The notes below the pieces were generated by a model. That model had not been told where the DNA came from. It was given only the letters and a program-made list of their open reading frames with translations, and searched no databases. From the NCBI RefSeq assembly GCF_027921745.1, contig NC_079238.1:5270001-5334000 (forward strand): a stretch of 64,000 nucleotides of DNA, written 5' to 3'. Shown here piece by piece: positions 43,381 through 52,403 of this stretch. Source of the DNA: Schizosaccharomyces osmophilus. Taxonomy: Eukaryota; Ascomycota; Schizosaccharomycetes; Schizosaccharomycetales; Schizosaccharomycetaceae. Made by a program: the position numbers and the translations under genes. Within the stretch, counting starts at the first letter, position 1. Each line of letters opens with the position of its first letter.

Positions 43381-44976
43381 TTAGTTAAGGGAAGCATCAG
43401 AATGCGTGTTATGCAAGGAAATGTCGTCAGGGGCTTCGCGCTCTTCATCTTCAGCAAAACTGTTCTTGCGAGCGCGGTTGTTGACCATACGCATATGTTC
43501 AAGATGAACAAGGTACTCTGTACTGGCGCCGGTAGTATATTCACCAGTGAATAAACCAAGTTCAAAGTCTGAAACATTCTCTGTAGTACAGGAAGCCACC
43601 AAATCTTCCAAAGATTGGTAAATAACACCATCAGCCCCAATGGACTCGGCAACTTCGGATTCGGTCTTTCCATAGGCAATCAAGTCTTTGCAATCAGCGA
43701 GATCAATGCCATACACGTGAGGATGAGTGATCATGGGTGCGCAACTGGCGAGGTATACATTCTTAGCACCAGATTCACGAGCCATTTGAACAATTTCTCG
43801 GGAGGTGGTTCCTCGAACGATACTATCGTCTATAATCAAAACATTTTTGTTGAAGAATTCCTGAAGCTGAACGTTCAATTTACGGCGCACGGATTTGCGA
43901 CGAATTTGCTGGCCGGGCATAATAAAAGTACGTCCAATATAGCGGTTTTTAATGAATGCTTCAACATAGGGCAGCTCCGCTGTTTGTGCAAGTTGCAAAG
44001 CACTGGTACGAGCGGAATCGGGTACAGGAATGACAGCATCAATCTTGCTAGCATAATCTTCGCCAAAGCGCTTCATAATGTTGTAGGCCAACTTCTCACC
44101 CATGTTAAGTCGAGATTGATAAACGGAAAGGCCATCAATGACAGAGTCCGGACGAGAGAAATAGACGTATTCAAAGATATCAGGTCGGAAGCGCTTGCAT
44201 GGGACAATTTGACGACTAAAGAGAGTAGGACCTCTTTGACCCGACAAAAGGTCATCGCGATCAGGGCGACGAATGAAAACACATTCGCCAGGACGAATGT
44301 CACGAAAATTGCGGAATCCAAATTGAGTCAAAACAACGCTTTCGCTAGCAAGCATATAGTCTTTCCCATGAGGGGTATCGCGTTCGCCGATAACCAAAGG
44401 ACGAATACCATTAGGATCCCGGAAACCAAGAACGCCAAAACCGGCAATCATGGCAACACATGCATAGCCACCATTCACTCTATCGTAGACGTTACGAAGA
44501 GCTTCAAATATATCATTTTCATTAATACGATATTTATCCATACGTTGAAGCTCGTAGGCAAACATGTTCAACAAAAGCTCGGAATCTGAATCTGTATTGA
44601 CGTGGCGATGAGCTTCCTTGTCCAAGAAACGGCGTAAATCGGGTCCGTTAATCAGATTACCGTTATGACCCATAACTATACCGTAAGGAGAGTTCACGTA
44701 AAATGGTTGGGCTTCAGAATTGGCACAGCTTCCAGCAGTCGGGTAACGCACATGACCGATACCCATACTACCGACGAGCTGACGAAGCTGTGATTGATGG
44801 AACACATCGGAAACCATGCCCGATCCCTTACATTGATAAAGACGACCCTTATTACCAGCAGTAACTATACCAGCGGCATCTTGACCACGATGCTGCAAAC
44901 TGTAAAGACCCTCATAGATTTCAGGACAAGCCTGACCATGTCGGTCAGCCAACATTAAGGCTAAAATACCGCACAT
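43381..44976 (-). CDS. ade4: Ade4, amidophosphoribosyltransferase (purine biosynthesis)
   Basis: It transfers the glutamine amide to PRPP, the first committed step of de novo purine synthesis. I start at ATG 44976 so that the product begins MCGILALM; the Cys after the initiator Met must be N-terminal because it is the glutaminase nucleophile. An ATG nine codons upstream in the same frame would block this. The product has 531 aa. The class II glutamine amidotransferase part shows SLQHRGQDAAGIVT, GHVRYPTAGS and GHNGNLIN. The phosphoribosyltransferase part shows VIPVPDSARTSAL and the PRPP loop VLIIDDSIVRGTTS. The leader seems to contain an intron carrying a C/D snoRNA (45085-45386). Confidence 0.96.
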   Translation of the reverse strand: MCGILALMLADRHGQACPEIYEGLYSLQHRGQDAAGIVTAGNKGRLYQCKGSGMVSDVFHQSQLRQLVGSMGIGHVRYPTAGSCANSEAQPFYVNSPYGIVMGHNGNLINGPDLRRFLDKEAHRHVNTDSDSELLLNMFAYELQRMDKYRINENDIFEALRNVYDRVNGGYACVAMIAGFGVLGFRDPNGIRPLVIGERDTPHGKDYMLASESVVLTQFGFRNFRDIRPGECVFIRRPDRDDLLSGQRGPTLFSRQIVPCKRFRPDIFEYVYFSRPDSVIDGLSVYQSRLNMGEKLAYNIMKRFGEDYASKIDAVIPVPDSARTSALQLAQTAELPYVEAFIKNRYIGRTFIMPGQQIRRKSVRRKLNVQLQEFFNKNVLIIDDSIVRGTTSREIVQMARESGAKNVYLASCAPMITHPHVYGIDLADCKDLIAYGKTESEVAESIGADGVIYQSLEDLVASCTTENVSDFELGLFTGEYTTGASTEYLVHLEHMRMVNNRARKNSFAEDEEREAPDDISLHNTHSDASLN

Positions 44977-45084
44977 TTTGACTAAAAATATGGTTAGACA
45001 CATTCATAAAAGACGATAAATTGAAGCAAGCAAACGTTCACTTAATCACGAGAAGGTGTCAGAGAACATGGGGCAAACCCTGAA

Positions 45085-45386
45085 CTGTAGAGTTAAGTGT
45101 GTCCATAAAAAAAAGAGATAATAAAAATGTAGAATTCTATCGCCATTCATCGCCCTCTTCACCTAATATGAAAGGGATGAACACGAAACGAAATTCCTCT
45201 TTTCAGATATTCATGAAACAAAAATATCAATCCCAGTTTACCTCAGAAAGTCCAAGTGCTACATGATATGAATTTCAGAAGTCTAGCATCTAAAATTAAG
45301 TGGAAATCATCATAGGCAAACATTCTCTTGGCACACAAGAAAGGCTCCTCGCTTTCGTTTGATTATTCGCTTTTTTTTTTACTTAC
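45085..45386 (-). other. Probable intron in the ade4 5' leader
   Basis: On the minus strand a consensus donor GTAAGT starts at 45386, and CTTAACTCTACAG (branch site and acceptor) ends at 45085, 108 bp before the ade4 ATG. The 302-nt interval encloses a well-formed C/D snoRNA. Splicing is predicted by eye only. Confidence 0.5.
45236..45321 (-). ncRNA. C/D-box snoRNA upstream of ade4
   Basis: 86 nt. On the minus strand: terminal stem GTTTGCC (45321-45315), C box ATGATGA (45313-45307), D' box CTGA (45278-45275), D box CTGA (45246-45243), then GGTAAAC (45242-45236), which pairs with the 5' arm over 7 bp with one G-U. Guide candidates are ATGCTAGACTT before D' and GCACTTGGACTTT before D. I could not match either guide to an rRNA or snRNA site from memory. 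The exact boxes plus stem make chance unlikely. Confidence 0.78.
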
Positions 45387-45395
45387 ATTAGAGTA

Positions 45396-45530
45396 CTATA
45401 AAGGACAAATTGTCTTTACAGCTTTCACTGGTTTAACCTCCTTACTTTGGTGTTTGGTTAAGGGTAAGTTAAAATTTGCCAGTACCGAAATAAGTAACTT
45501 TTCGCGCTGAGAGACATTTTTATCAGACAT
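45396..45530 (-). CDS. Small 44-codon ORF in the ade4 leader (uORF or microprotein)
   Basis: An ATG frame beginning MSDKNVSQREKLLISVLANF and ending at TAG 45396-45398, ten bases before the predicted leader-intron donor. The product is basic and polar, and I do not recognise it. If the ade4 transcript starts upstream it would be an upstream ORF able to limit ade4 translation. It could also be a chance frame. Confidence 0.3.
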   Translation of the reverse strand: MSDKNVSQREKLLISVLANFNLPLTKHQSKEVKPVKAVKTICPL

Positions 45531-46464
45531 TATCTCGTTGTCACGAGTACAGATGAAGAAGATAAAATGAAAGAAATAAAAATAAAAAAGGAAGAAAAAT
45601 TTGTAGAATTTGTTGTAAGACCTATAGAACGAACCCCAGAATAATTTCTAAACATTGTACTATGAAGATCAGCATTCATTAAATCAAAGATATATAAAAA
45701 AGTATATACGTATTGAAGTAGGTACGATCATGATGAACATAGCAAAAGGTCGTCTCTCAGGCTGGTTTCGATTGTGATGGATAAAATAGAAGAAAAAATA
45801 TGTTCCTTCAATATTAACTCTCGCCGACTAAAGATTCGTTGAATGAGTCATCTGTTTCTATGCCTTATTGAGCTGTGTACGAATCTAATCTGCTGCAATG
45901 TTTGTTTCTTGGACATAAAAGAAGCAAATTTTCATTGGGCCAATCGAGCTGAAACTATGCGAGTCGTTTGAAAATAGAATGCTTCAGTTCTTGCCTCCTG
46001 TTGTGTCTTGTTCCATCCCAAGTCTTCTTGCTCCCCTTGCCGTGTGGAATTTCCAGCTGTACTAGGTTTGTGTTGTCAATTTGCAGACTTCTTCATGCAT
46101 GTATACCAAGCCATTGTATCGAAAAGCATTATTATATTTATGGGGTAGAATCAACCAAATGAATGTATTTCAAAACAAATCAAAGAGTGAATAGACCTCC
46201 ATTCTCGTTGCTTTTGCAAAATGGGTTTGTTTATCAACGATACGGTTCCAGCATGCTAAAGTATTTACGGAAGTGGGTTCTTGGACACTATTTACTTACC
46301 ATAGGCAGAGTGCTTTAAGACACAGCATTTCTCTATATTATTGTTGAATTCGGCAAGTTTCTTTTTTTTTAATTCATATTTTTCTCTTTTTGTCTTTTTC
46401 AGAATTTGCGTTTCCCTGGGTTCCATAGGATAAATTTTCTTGGCAAAAAAAAGACTTGACCACG

Positions 46465-48085
46465 ATGTCAATATTGTATGAACCGACCGCATTGCCTCTA
46501 GCAAACACTCCTACAATGTTTAATACTGTTCCCGGAAGCAAAGCTCGTCCAAGCTCTCAATCGCAGTCGATTCCAGTGGAATTTCAAGCAGTGCTCTTTG
46601 CTGGCTTTGGTAACAGGTGGGTATATAAACCAACAAAAGAAGGGACTTTCTTTCAAATCTTAAATAACTGATACTAACGGACGGTTTTAGTTTATATCCA
46701 TTGACCGGCAATGATTCCTTGCCAAAAGCTCTACTTCCTGTTGGCAATAAGCCCATGCTTCATTATCCCTTGTACTGGTTAGAAGCAGCTGGGTTCAGCT
46801 CTGTTATCATCATTTGCATGGAAGAAGCCGAGGCTCACATCAGCTCTTGGTTACGCTCTGGTTACGACGGCCATTTAAGAGTGCATGTGGAAGCTCCTAC
46901 TGTGATGGACGACTCCATGGGTTCTGCCGATGCTCTTCGTGCTGTGTCCCATTTGATCAAGGTATATACTTTTATTTCTCTTTTTGCAAGCCATTATTAA
47001 CATTTGATTGAAGACTGATTTCGTTTGTCTAAGTTGCGACAGCATCACTGATTTGCAACCTTATATGGTTTTAGATCGCTTTCGTTTGAATGACCCTTCT
47101 GCGCTCATCGTGTATAGCCATGTATTAAAGCATGAACACATTACAAACCAATCTAAGGAGATTACTGAGAAGCATTTAATTGGCGTTGAAGAATCGTCCC
47201 AGAGATTGTTATATGCCAAAAGCTCAGCTGATATTGGAGGAGATTTGTCCCTTCGAATGTCCTTATTATGGAAGCATCCTAATATTACCCTTCACACAAA
47301 CCTCGGTGACTCTCATATATATGTTTTCAAACATTGGATCATTGATCTCATCCGGGAAAAGGAAAACATTTCCTCCATTAGCAGTGATTTAATTCCTTAT
47401 TTGGTGAAATGCCAATACCAAAGACCGTTTGCCATCCGGGAAGATATTAACAAATGTAAGTTTCCATATTCGTGTTGACCCCTTTTTTTCATGATCATGA
47501 TATTAACGGTTTAGACTTGCAAAACTCTGCAGATGAAGATTATGAAGATATTTCTAATGAGTTACTTATCAATACCTTTATTGCAAAGGAAGAATATCTT
47601 TGCGCTCGTGCAAATAATTTGCCCAATTACTTCGAACTCAACAGATGCGTATGTAAATTAAAATACTCCGTCTATACGACAGAAGGAAGCTTAGACTGAC
47701 CGATTTTTAGATTGCTAAATTGACGCCTGATCCTCGTCTCATCGATGTCAATGTTTCTGAAAGAGCTCTCGTCGGAGCTGATTGCATGGTCAATGAGGGT
47801 ACTGCCATCTGCGATAATAGCAACATTAAAAAGAGTATCATCGGAAGAAATTGTTCCATTGGTAAAGGCGTTGTCGTCAGCAATTCCATTCTTATGGACA
47901 ACATTGTCGTGGAGGACGGTGTTCGCTTAGATTGTTGTATTGTTGCTTCTGGAGCCAGCATCGGTCAACGATCCAAGCTTCGAGAATGCGAAATTGGCGT
48001 CAATCATAATGTCGAGGCCAAACGTACCGCTAGAGGTGAACGGTTAGTAGACATGGAAAAGATTGAAACGGACGACGACAAATAA
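46465..48085 (+). CDS. tif223: eIF2B gamma subunit (guanine exchange factor for eIF2)
   Basis: Five exons (46465-46616, 46691-46961, 47014-47455, 47515-47648, 47711-48085) give 457 aa. It is a subunit of the eIF2B catalytic subcomplex, which recharges eIF2 with GTP during translation initiation and is the target of stress control. The N-terminal nucleotidyltransferase-like fold reads FQAVLFAGFGNSLYPLTG and NDSLPKALLPVGNKPMLHYPLYWLEAAG. The C-terminal part is a left-handed beta-helix of hexapeptides (DCMVNEGTAICDNSNIKKSI, IGKGVVVSNSILMDNIVVED). The start ATG precedes MSILYEPTALPL; a TTG three codons upstream is in frame but not used. The position after ade4 fits the S. pombe order. Confidence 0.95.
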
Positions 48086-48412
48086 AATGGCAATATGGTA
48101 GATATTAATTGGGTTTACTTTTTTGGGTGTTACTTTTATTCTATTGATCAACCTAGTCGAAAGTCAATAAAATATAGTTTCAAGTACTAAGCGCTAGAAA
48201 GCTTCCATTTTCCTTTCCCTTTTTTACACAATTTATCTTTCTCAATTCAATTTTGCACTGTAACGCGGTTCATTCATTCATCTGACCTACTGTATCCTAC
48301 TCCATTCTATTCTTCTCTCTTCTAATCCCAATTTTATACCCTACATGCTCTAAATTTAGGTTAGCAAATCATTCCGAATAAATAAGAAAATGAAAAAGCA
48401 TTGACAATTCAA

Positions 48413-48490
48413 GAAACACTCAGAGATCTTGGTGTATTAGCAAAAAAATCATAAACAAATTCATGAGCAAATATTTCATCACCATGTTCC
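48413..48490 (-). ncRNA. snoU24: snoRNA U24 (C/D box; guides 2'-O-methylation of large-subunit rRNA)
   Basis: 78 nt. Terminal stem GGAACAU / GUGUUUC pairs over all 7 positions with two G-U pairs. The C box GTGATGA is at 48482-48476 and D box CTGA at 48423-48420. The guide before D reads ACACCAAGATCT, as in yeast and human U24 (CACCAAGATC), and the second conserved element AATATTTGCT follows the C box, also as in U24. Both elements together identify the RNA. U24 directs methylation of neighbouring nucleotides in 25S rRNA. Confidence 0.9.
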
Positions 48491-48642
48491 GAAATCGCAA
48501 ACTACTTTTTCATCAAGCAATAAAAAACATACACCTTGAAACCAGTAAAGAAACAGAAGCCGATTCATATATACATCCTGAGCGATGTCGTCCTAAAAGA
48601 GACAGTTAATACATATTCTTTTTTATAAAGAAAGAAATCACT

Positions 48643-48749
48643 GAAAATATCAGAAGAGTATTGCTCGCATGTCGATGGAGCCCATTGGGATCAGGCGAGA
48701 TCCCGAGCTTACCCACCTCTCAATCGCAAATTATTTCATCACAATATTC
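48643..48749 (-). ncRNA. C/D-box snoRNA, unassigned, in intron A of the host unit
   Basis: 107 nt. C box GTGATGA at 48742-48736; D box CTGA at 48653-48650; flanking arms GAAUAUU and UAUUUUC pair at five of seven positions. An internal CTGA is preceded by a hairpin (GGGATC / GATCCC around TCGCCT), so the D' guide may be masked. The guide before D is GCGAGCAATACTCTT. I do not recognise the target. Confidence 0.7.
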
Positions 48750-48890
48750 CAGCAATTTAGAATTCAATAAAATAAAAAAACATACCTCTTAAAAGAGAAT
48801 CCAATTCTCAGACCCTGGACTGAATCATATTTTCCTATTCTTTACACTAGTGAATGGTTGAGAGAAAAAGGGAAGCGCTCGATTGGAAAA

Positions 48891-48896
48891 TTTATA
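48891..48896 (-). promoter_or_regulatory. TATA box of the snoRNA host unit
   Basis: TATAAA on the minus strand, ~110 nt upstream of the first host intron and ~130 nt downstream of the spt20 stop codon. Role inferred from position. Confidence 0.45.
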
Positions 48897-49023
48897 GCAC
48901 AAAATCATCATAAAGATATATACATTCATTATTTTGTAGGCTAAAATTAAAATATATACAATTAAATACAAATTAATTTTTGTGTATTTTCTTCGTAGAG
49001 CATGGAAATCGCTAAACAGCATG

Positions 49024-50701
49024 TCATGGTCGTTCAGCTTTCATTTGCTGCTGCTGTTGTTGCTGTAATTGAAGTTGTTGTAGGTGTATGTTCCTAGCAA
49101 CTGTCATTATAGTGGGTAAATCAGTTCCAGCTACAGCTGCCTGCTGATTCAGTAATTCTGTGATTTGTTCGCGACTCATTCCCCGTGCCTTCATTTGAGC
49201 AGCTTTTTGCTGAAAGAGAATAGCTAACTGTCGAATACGATTCATATCCATGACTTGCTCCCGCTTGACGGCAGGAGGATCTGCTGGTGTTGGACCAGTG
49301 GAAGAAGGAAAGGGGCCTAAACGAAAATTCATTAGCGATTTCGAAAAGAAAAAAGAGAAACATACCAGTAGGTGCTTTTTGTGTCATCGAGGGAGGAATA
49401 GTCGCTGGAAGCGCTTGCTTTGGCATGGATGGCTGAACAGGAGGAATATGTATATTAGGGGGAGGTGCTTGACGCTGAGTTTTCGGCGTTGATCTTCTCT
49501 GTTTCAATTGTTGTTGTAGTTGTTGCTGCTGTTGCTGTTGTTGCAACTGCTGTCTAGCAAGCTGAGATGTAGGGGCTTCCTGTCGCGTCGCTTGTTGCTG
49601 TTGCTGCTGCAATTGCTGACGTTGCTGCAGAATGGCACGCTTTCTGCGGACATTTTCTATGAATTGTAGTCTTTGGAAAGTAGGTTGGAAATCGTGATTC
49701 CTTTGGTCATCCATAAGCAAAAGCAAGTTTTCTTTTTCAAGTCGTTCGGCTTCTTCGCCGGCAAGTTGAGCAGATCCTTGCTGGCGCTTTCTTTTCAATG
49801 GTGGAGGAGCATCAGCCAGCTCATTTAATACATGGATCATTTGTGGCTTCGAGGCAGCTGGAGTTAAAATCAGTGGCGGCTCGGAAGCAACCAAGATTTT
49901 GGACTCCAGATCCAGAATGTTATCATCTGATAACTGTCCAGCCAAACTTTCGTTCAGCAAGCACAAATCCTGGTAAAGTGTCTCCGGTGTAGGACGCAGC
50001 ACGGTGTAATGGACTGGTGGAGACGAGGATGCTTGTGTGGAAGCAGGCATGGCAGGCTGCATAGCTGTTTCTGCATTTGTTGCATTTTTTGGTAGGTAAG
50101 AAGGAGAAGGCGGAGGAGGCGGAGCTTTTAAAGATGAGGCTGTGGTGGAAGATTGTGATTGACTCGAATCGTTGGAGGTGCTATGTCGATGATCGACGAT
50201 TCGAACAGTTAAGCAACCATCGTAAAACTTTATATTTGAGTTTTGAAACACTTCAAGACAATCCGGTGGTATCAATTCCATTCGTATGTAATGTAGGATA
50301 GTCTTCACCGGCCCATTGTACGTGAATGCTCCATCTTGTTGTTCAAACCGAAAATGATACTTGTGAATATGCAATACCAAACTTGGTTCTTCATTTTGAT
50401 ATTTTTTTCTAATTTCTTCGGATTTTCTGGGAACTAGGTTTATTCGCATCAGTAATTGCCATTGTGGTTTCAATTGTGTTCACGTCCAACCAAAACAATT
50501 CGACAGATATCATCGTTTATTTTGGTTGTTTATCTCATTATACTTACCATTCAATGAATCCAAATAAGGTGTCAACTTAGTTAAAGGCTCAATTTCTGAG
50601 GATCTTTCCTTTTGTTTATCATACGTCTTCAATTCTTCATCTCCGTATTCGTGACCCTGAAACCTATACCAAAATTGTTTTCCCTTCTTTTCTTCATCCA
50701 T
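49024..50701 (-). CDS. spt20: Spt20, SAGA complex structural subunit
   Basis: Three exons (50701-50548, 50433-49366, 49316-49024) give 504 aa. Spt20 holds the SAGA co-activator together and binds transcription factors. The N-terminal conserved region contains WYRFQGHEYGDEELKTYDKQ, a Spt20-type PSLVLHIHKYHFRFEQQDG block, MELIPPDCLEVFQNSNIKFY and YDGCLTVRIVDHR. The rest is Pro/Ser-rich, then Gln-rich with runs near residues 320-380 and again at the very end. For intron 1 (114 nt) the only AG that keeps phase is CCTAG at 50434, giving the junction SLN-VPRK; an open frame runs back about 15 codons past this point but lacks an acceptor. Neighbours agree with the S. pombe locus. Confidence 0.9.
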
Positions 50702-51428
50702 TGCCTTCACATAAAATTACTTTACAAGAACAACCGGCGAAGTATCCTCATGCCAAAGAATTTGGCAAACAGCAACACTACATCTGCTTGGTACTACCTG
50801 GGATATAGTGAAGTAAACCGTGGGGAGTTATTCCAAAGTAACGTGGTAGTATATACTCGCGTATATTACTATAACGCGTCCTTACACACTGCGTATATTA
50901 TTGCACCGAACTGGTACACAAACTTTTTATCCTTTCTTTTAATGTATTCAAGTGACATACGGTAAAGTACATAAACGATTATGCTCCGCCTTCTCAAAAT
51001 GCCTGTCCTTGGCATTAGTGTAAGATAAAAACATTGCAAATGCCAATTGTCTGTCAAAAAGCCAATGAATTGAGTATATAAAAGTTGCTTTAATAGGTGA
51101 TAGTAGAGCTTTTTGTGGATCTACATAAACTTTTCTTACCGGCTTGTCGGATTCGTAAAGGAGAGATTGATCAAGTTTGCACCTTGGCTCGCAGAATTTA
51201 TTGAGACGATTGAGACGCATCAAAGGTGTTGCTAAATACTAGTAGTCCAAGATTGGTGGCTGCTTTATCTTTGGAATCGTTTAGTGCAATCGGTGGATTT
51301 GGGAATTGTACTTTATTTGAGCATTCTATCAATTGCTGTTGTTGTTACTAGTTTCTCTTTGTAGAATTGCAATTTTTGAAGACCTTTTTCGTTGCAAGTG
51401 CGCGGAGACAGACGGATTCTTTATAAAG
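50702..51428. promoter_or_regulatory. Divergent promoter region, spt20 / dsc4
   Basis: 727 bp. It contains an imperfect palindrome near 50850-50870 (AGTATATAC / GTATATTACT) directly followed by an ACGCGT word (50874-50879), the MluI cell-cycle box bound by MBF. One such word alone is weak evidence of MBF control. Confidence 0.45.
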
Positions 51429-52403
51429 ATGAATACGATCGTGCTTGACCATCGGGGAGAGTTTCTAAGCTTCTTTCGATGTCTCGATATGCTTTGCTAT
51501 GCTATCATAATTCAGCAGTATTATCAAGAGTAAGTACTTTTCCGTCAAGAATTCTCAAAAATGAGACTATTAGTAATTCAAGAATGACCAGCTACTTACA
51601 CGATCAGTCCTGTAATCTTCCTCTTACTATTTAAAATATTTGTGCAACTGGTATGTATTGGACCAACGACTTAGGTCGCTATGAATTTTTTTTCCCTTAC
51701 TAATGATTTTTAGAGTTACCTAACTCCAAAACCATTTTTGCAATTTTCGTCGTTTCCTCTGTTTTACCCTTTATTGATCAGTTTTGCCATATCGTTATTC
51801 TCCCGATTCCTCTTTAGTCTTCCTATTCCTGGGGAAAGTTTAGATGGGTACTTGTATGGAGGCTCAATTATTAATTTCATTGGAGAGAAGGCTGTTTCTT
51901 CTTATTCTTCCTTGATTTTATCTGACTTCTTTTTATTTCTCCTTCAAATATTTATGGCCCTAGCATTGGTATCTGTAAACCAAAAGGATCTCAGGGCCTT
52001 CCTTAACCGAAATTCAGATGGAACAGACCGGCCACCATTAGGGCAAGCTCCTTCTGTAGAACGCGACAGCGACCGGAATGAACAGCAATCTCTGGACGAT
52101 GGACAAAGACATACACTGTTACGGAATCAAACCGAGGTGGAACGCCAGCAGTTATTTACTAGATTTTCTCAATCGATTCGCAGTCTGCGAAACGGAATGT
52201 CCGCTTATCCTTTTGCAAACTCGATTCCGTTAGCTAGGTCGAGTGCTGGTTGTTCTATAGTTCCTACCATCGAAATAAAAAAGAGTGACTGGAAGCATTT
52301 ATTTTGGAAGGTAGACCCTCTTTCAGAATTTTCTTCCTTGAACGCCTCTCAAGGAAACGACTCAGCCCATCTAGCCTCGTTCCCTTCTGCAAGCAACTCT
52401 TGA
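51429..52403 (+). CDS. dsc4: Dsc4, Golgi Dsc E3 ligase complex subunit
   Basis: Three exons (51429-51529, 51608-51650, 51714-52403) give 277 aa. The acceptor at 51607 was chosen because it alone puts exon 2 into the frame encoding PVIFLLLFKIFVQL, a membrane helix. Other helices: CLDMLCYAIIIQQYY, FYPLLISFAISLFSRFLF, and FFLFLLQIFMALALVSV. The C-terminal ~100 residues are polar and Ser-rich. Dsc4 belongs to the Golgi Dsc ubiquitin ligase, which is needed for proteolytic activation of the SREBP homologue Sre1 in low oxygen. I identify it by membrane topology, length and position between spt20 and fet5; the family is weakly conserved in sequence. Confidence 0.78.

Larger units (their letters stand above)
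44977..46464. promoter_or_regulatory. Divergent region, ade4 leader / tif223 promoter
   Basis: 1.49 kb. The ade4-proximal part holds a probable leader intron with a snoRNA and a 44-codon frame (listed separately). TATATA words lie near 45690-45700 in the minus-strand upstream direction. The tif223-proximal part has a CCAAT-type word (near 45940) and a T-rich tract before the start. Confidence 0.5.
48340..48880 (-). ncRNA. Predicted non-coding snoRNA host transcript (two intron-borne C/D snoRNAs)
   Basis: Approximate limits. Intron A runs 48785-48593 (GTATG donor, TATTAAC branch, CTTTTAG acceptor) and contains the snoRNA at 48643-48749. A 60-nt exon (48592-48533) follows. Intron B runs 48532-48350 (GTATGT donor, GCTAAC branch, ATTTAG acceptor) and contains U24 at 48413-48490. 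U24 ends 52 nt before the branch A and the other snoRNA 37 nt before its branch A, close to the spacing favoured for intron-encoded C/D snoRNAs. A TATAAA (48896-48891) lies about 110 nt upstream of the first donor. The exons show no coding potential. Start and end of the transcript are guesses. Confidence 0.65.
48086..49023. other. tif223 / spt20 convergent interval with snoRNA host unit
   Basis: The coding genes converge on a 938-bp gap, which is long for two 3' ends. It holds a minus-strand transcription unit with two introns, each containing a C/D snoRNA (see separate entries). Confidence 0.65.

Noticed and set aside
43615-44589. 324-codon plus-strand frame inside ade4
   Set aside because: It is a shadow of the ade4 coding strand, caused by codon bias; it shows no domain of its own.
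44977-45003. Upstream ATG for ade4 (nine extra codons)
   Set aside because: It would place residues before the catalytic Cys, which must be exposed at the N-terminus after Met removal.
45625-45645. Minus-strand GGGGTTCGTTCT as a possible tRNA T-loop
   Set aside because: The invariant A of the T-loop is replaced by T, and no tRNA arms are present.
45729-45960. Plus-strand ATGATGA in the ade4-tif223 gap
   Set aside because: The first CTGA is more than 200 nt downstream, too far for a C/D snoRNA, and there is no stem.
48805-48912. Possible third C/D snoRNA upstream of the host unit (ATGATGA with a CTGA ~95 nt later)
   Set aside because: No convincing terminal stem, and the host TATA box lies inside the interval, so it would be cut off from the transcript.
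50434-50473. Extending spt20 exon 2 upstream to include WQLLMRINL
   Set aside because: The frame is open there but no AG acceptor exists before it; the first phase-correct acceptor is at 50434.
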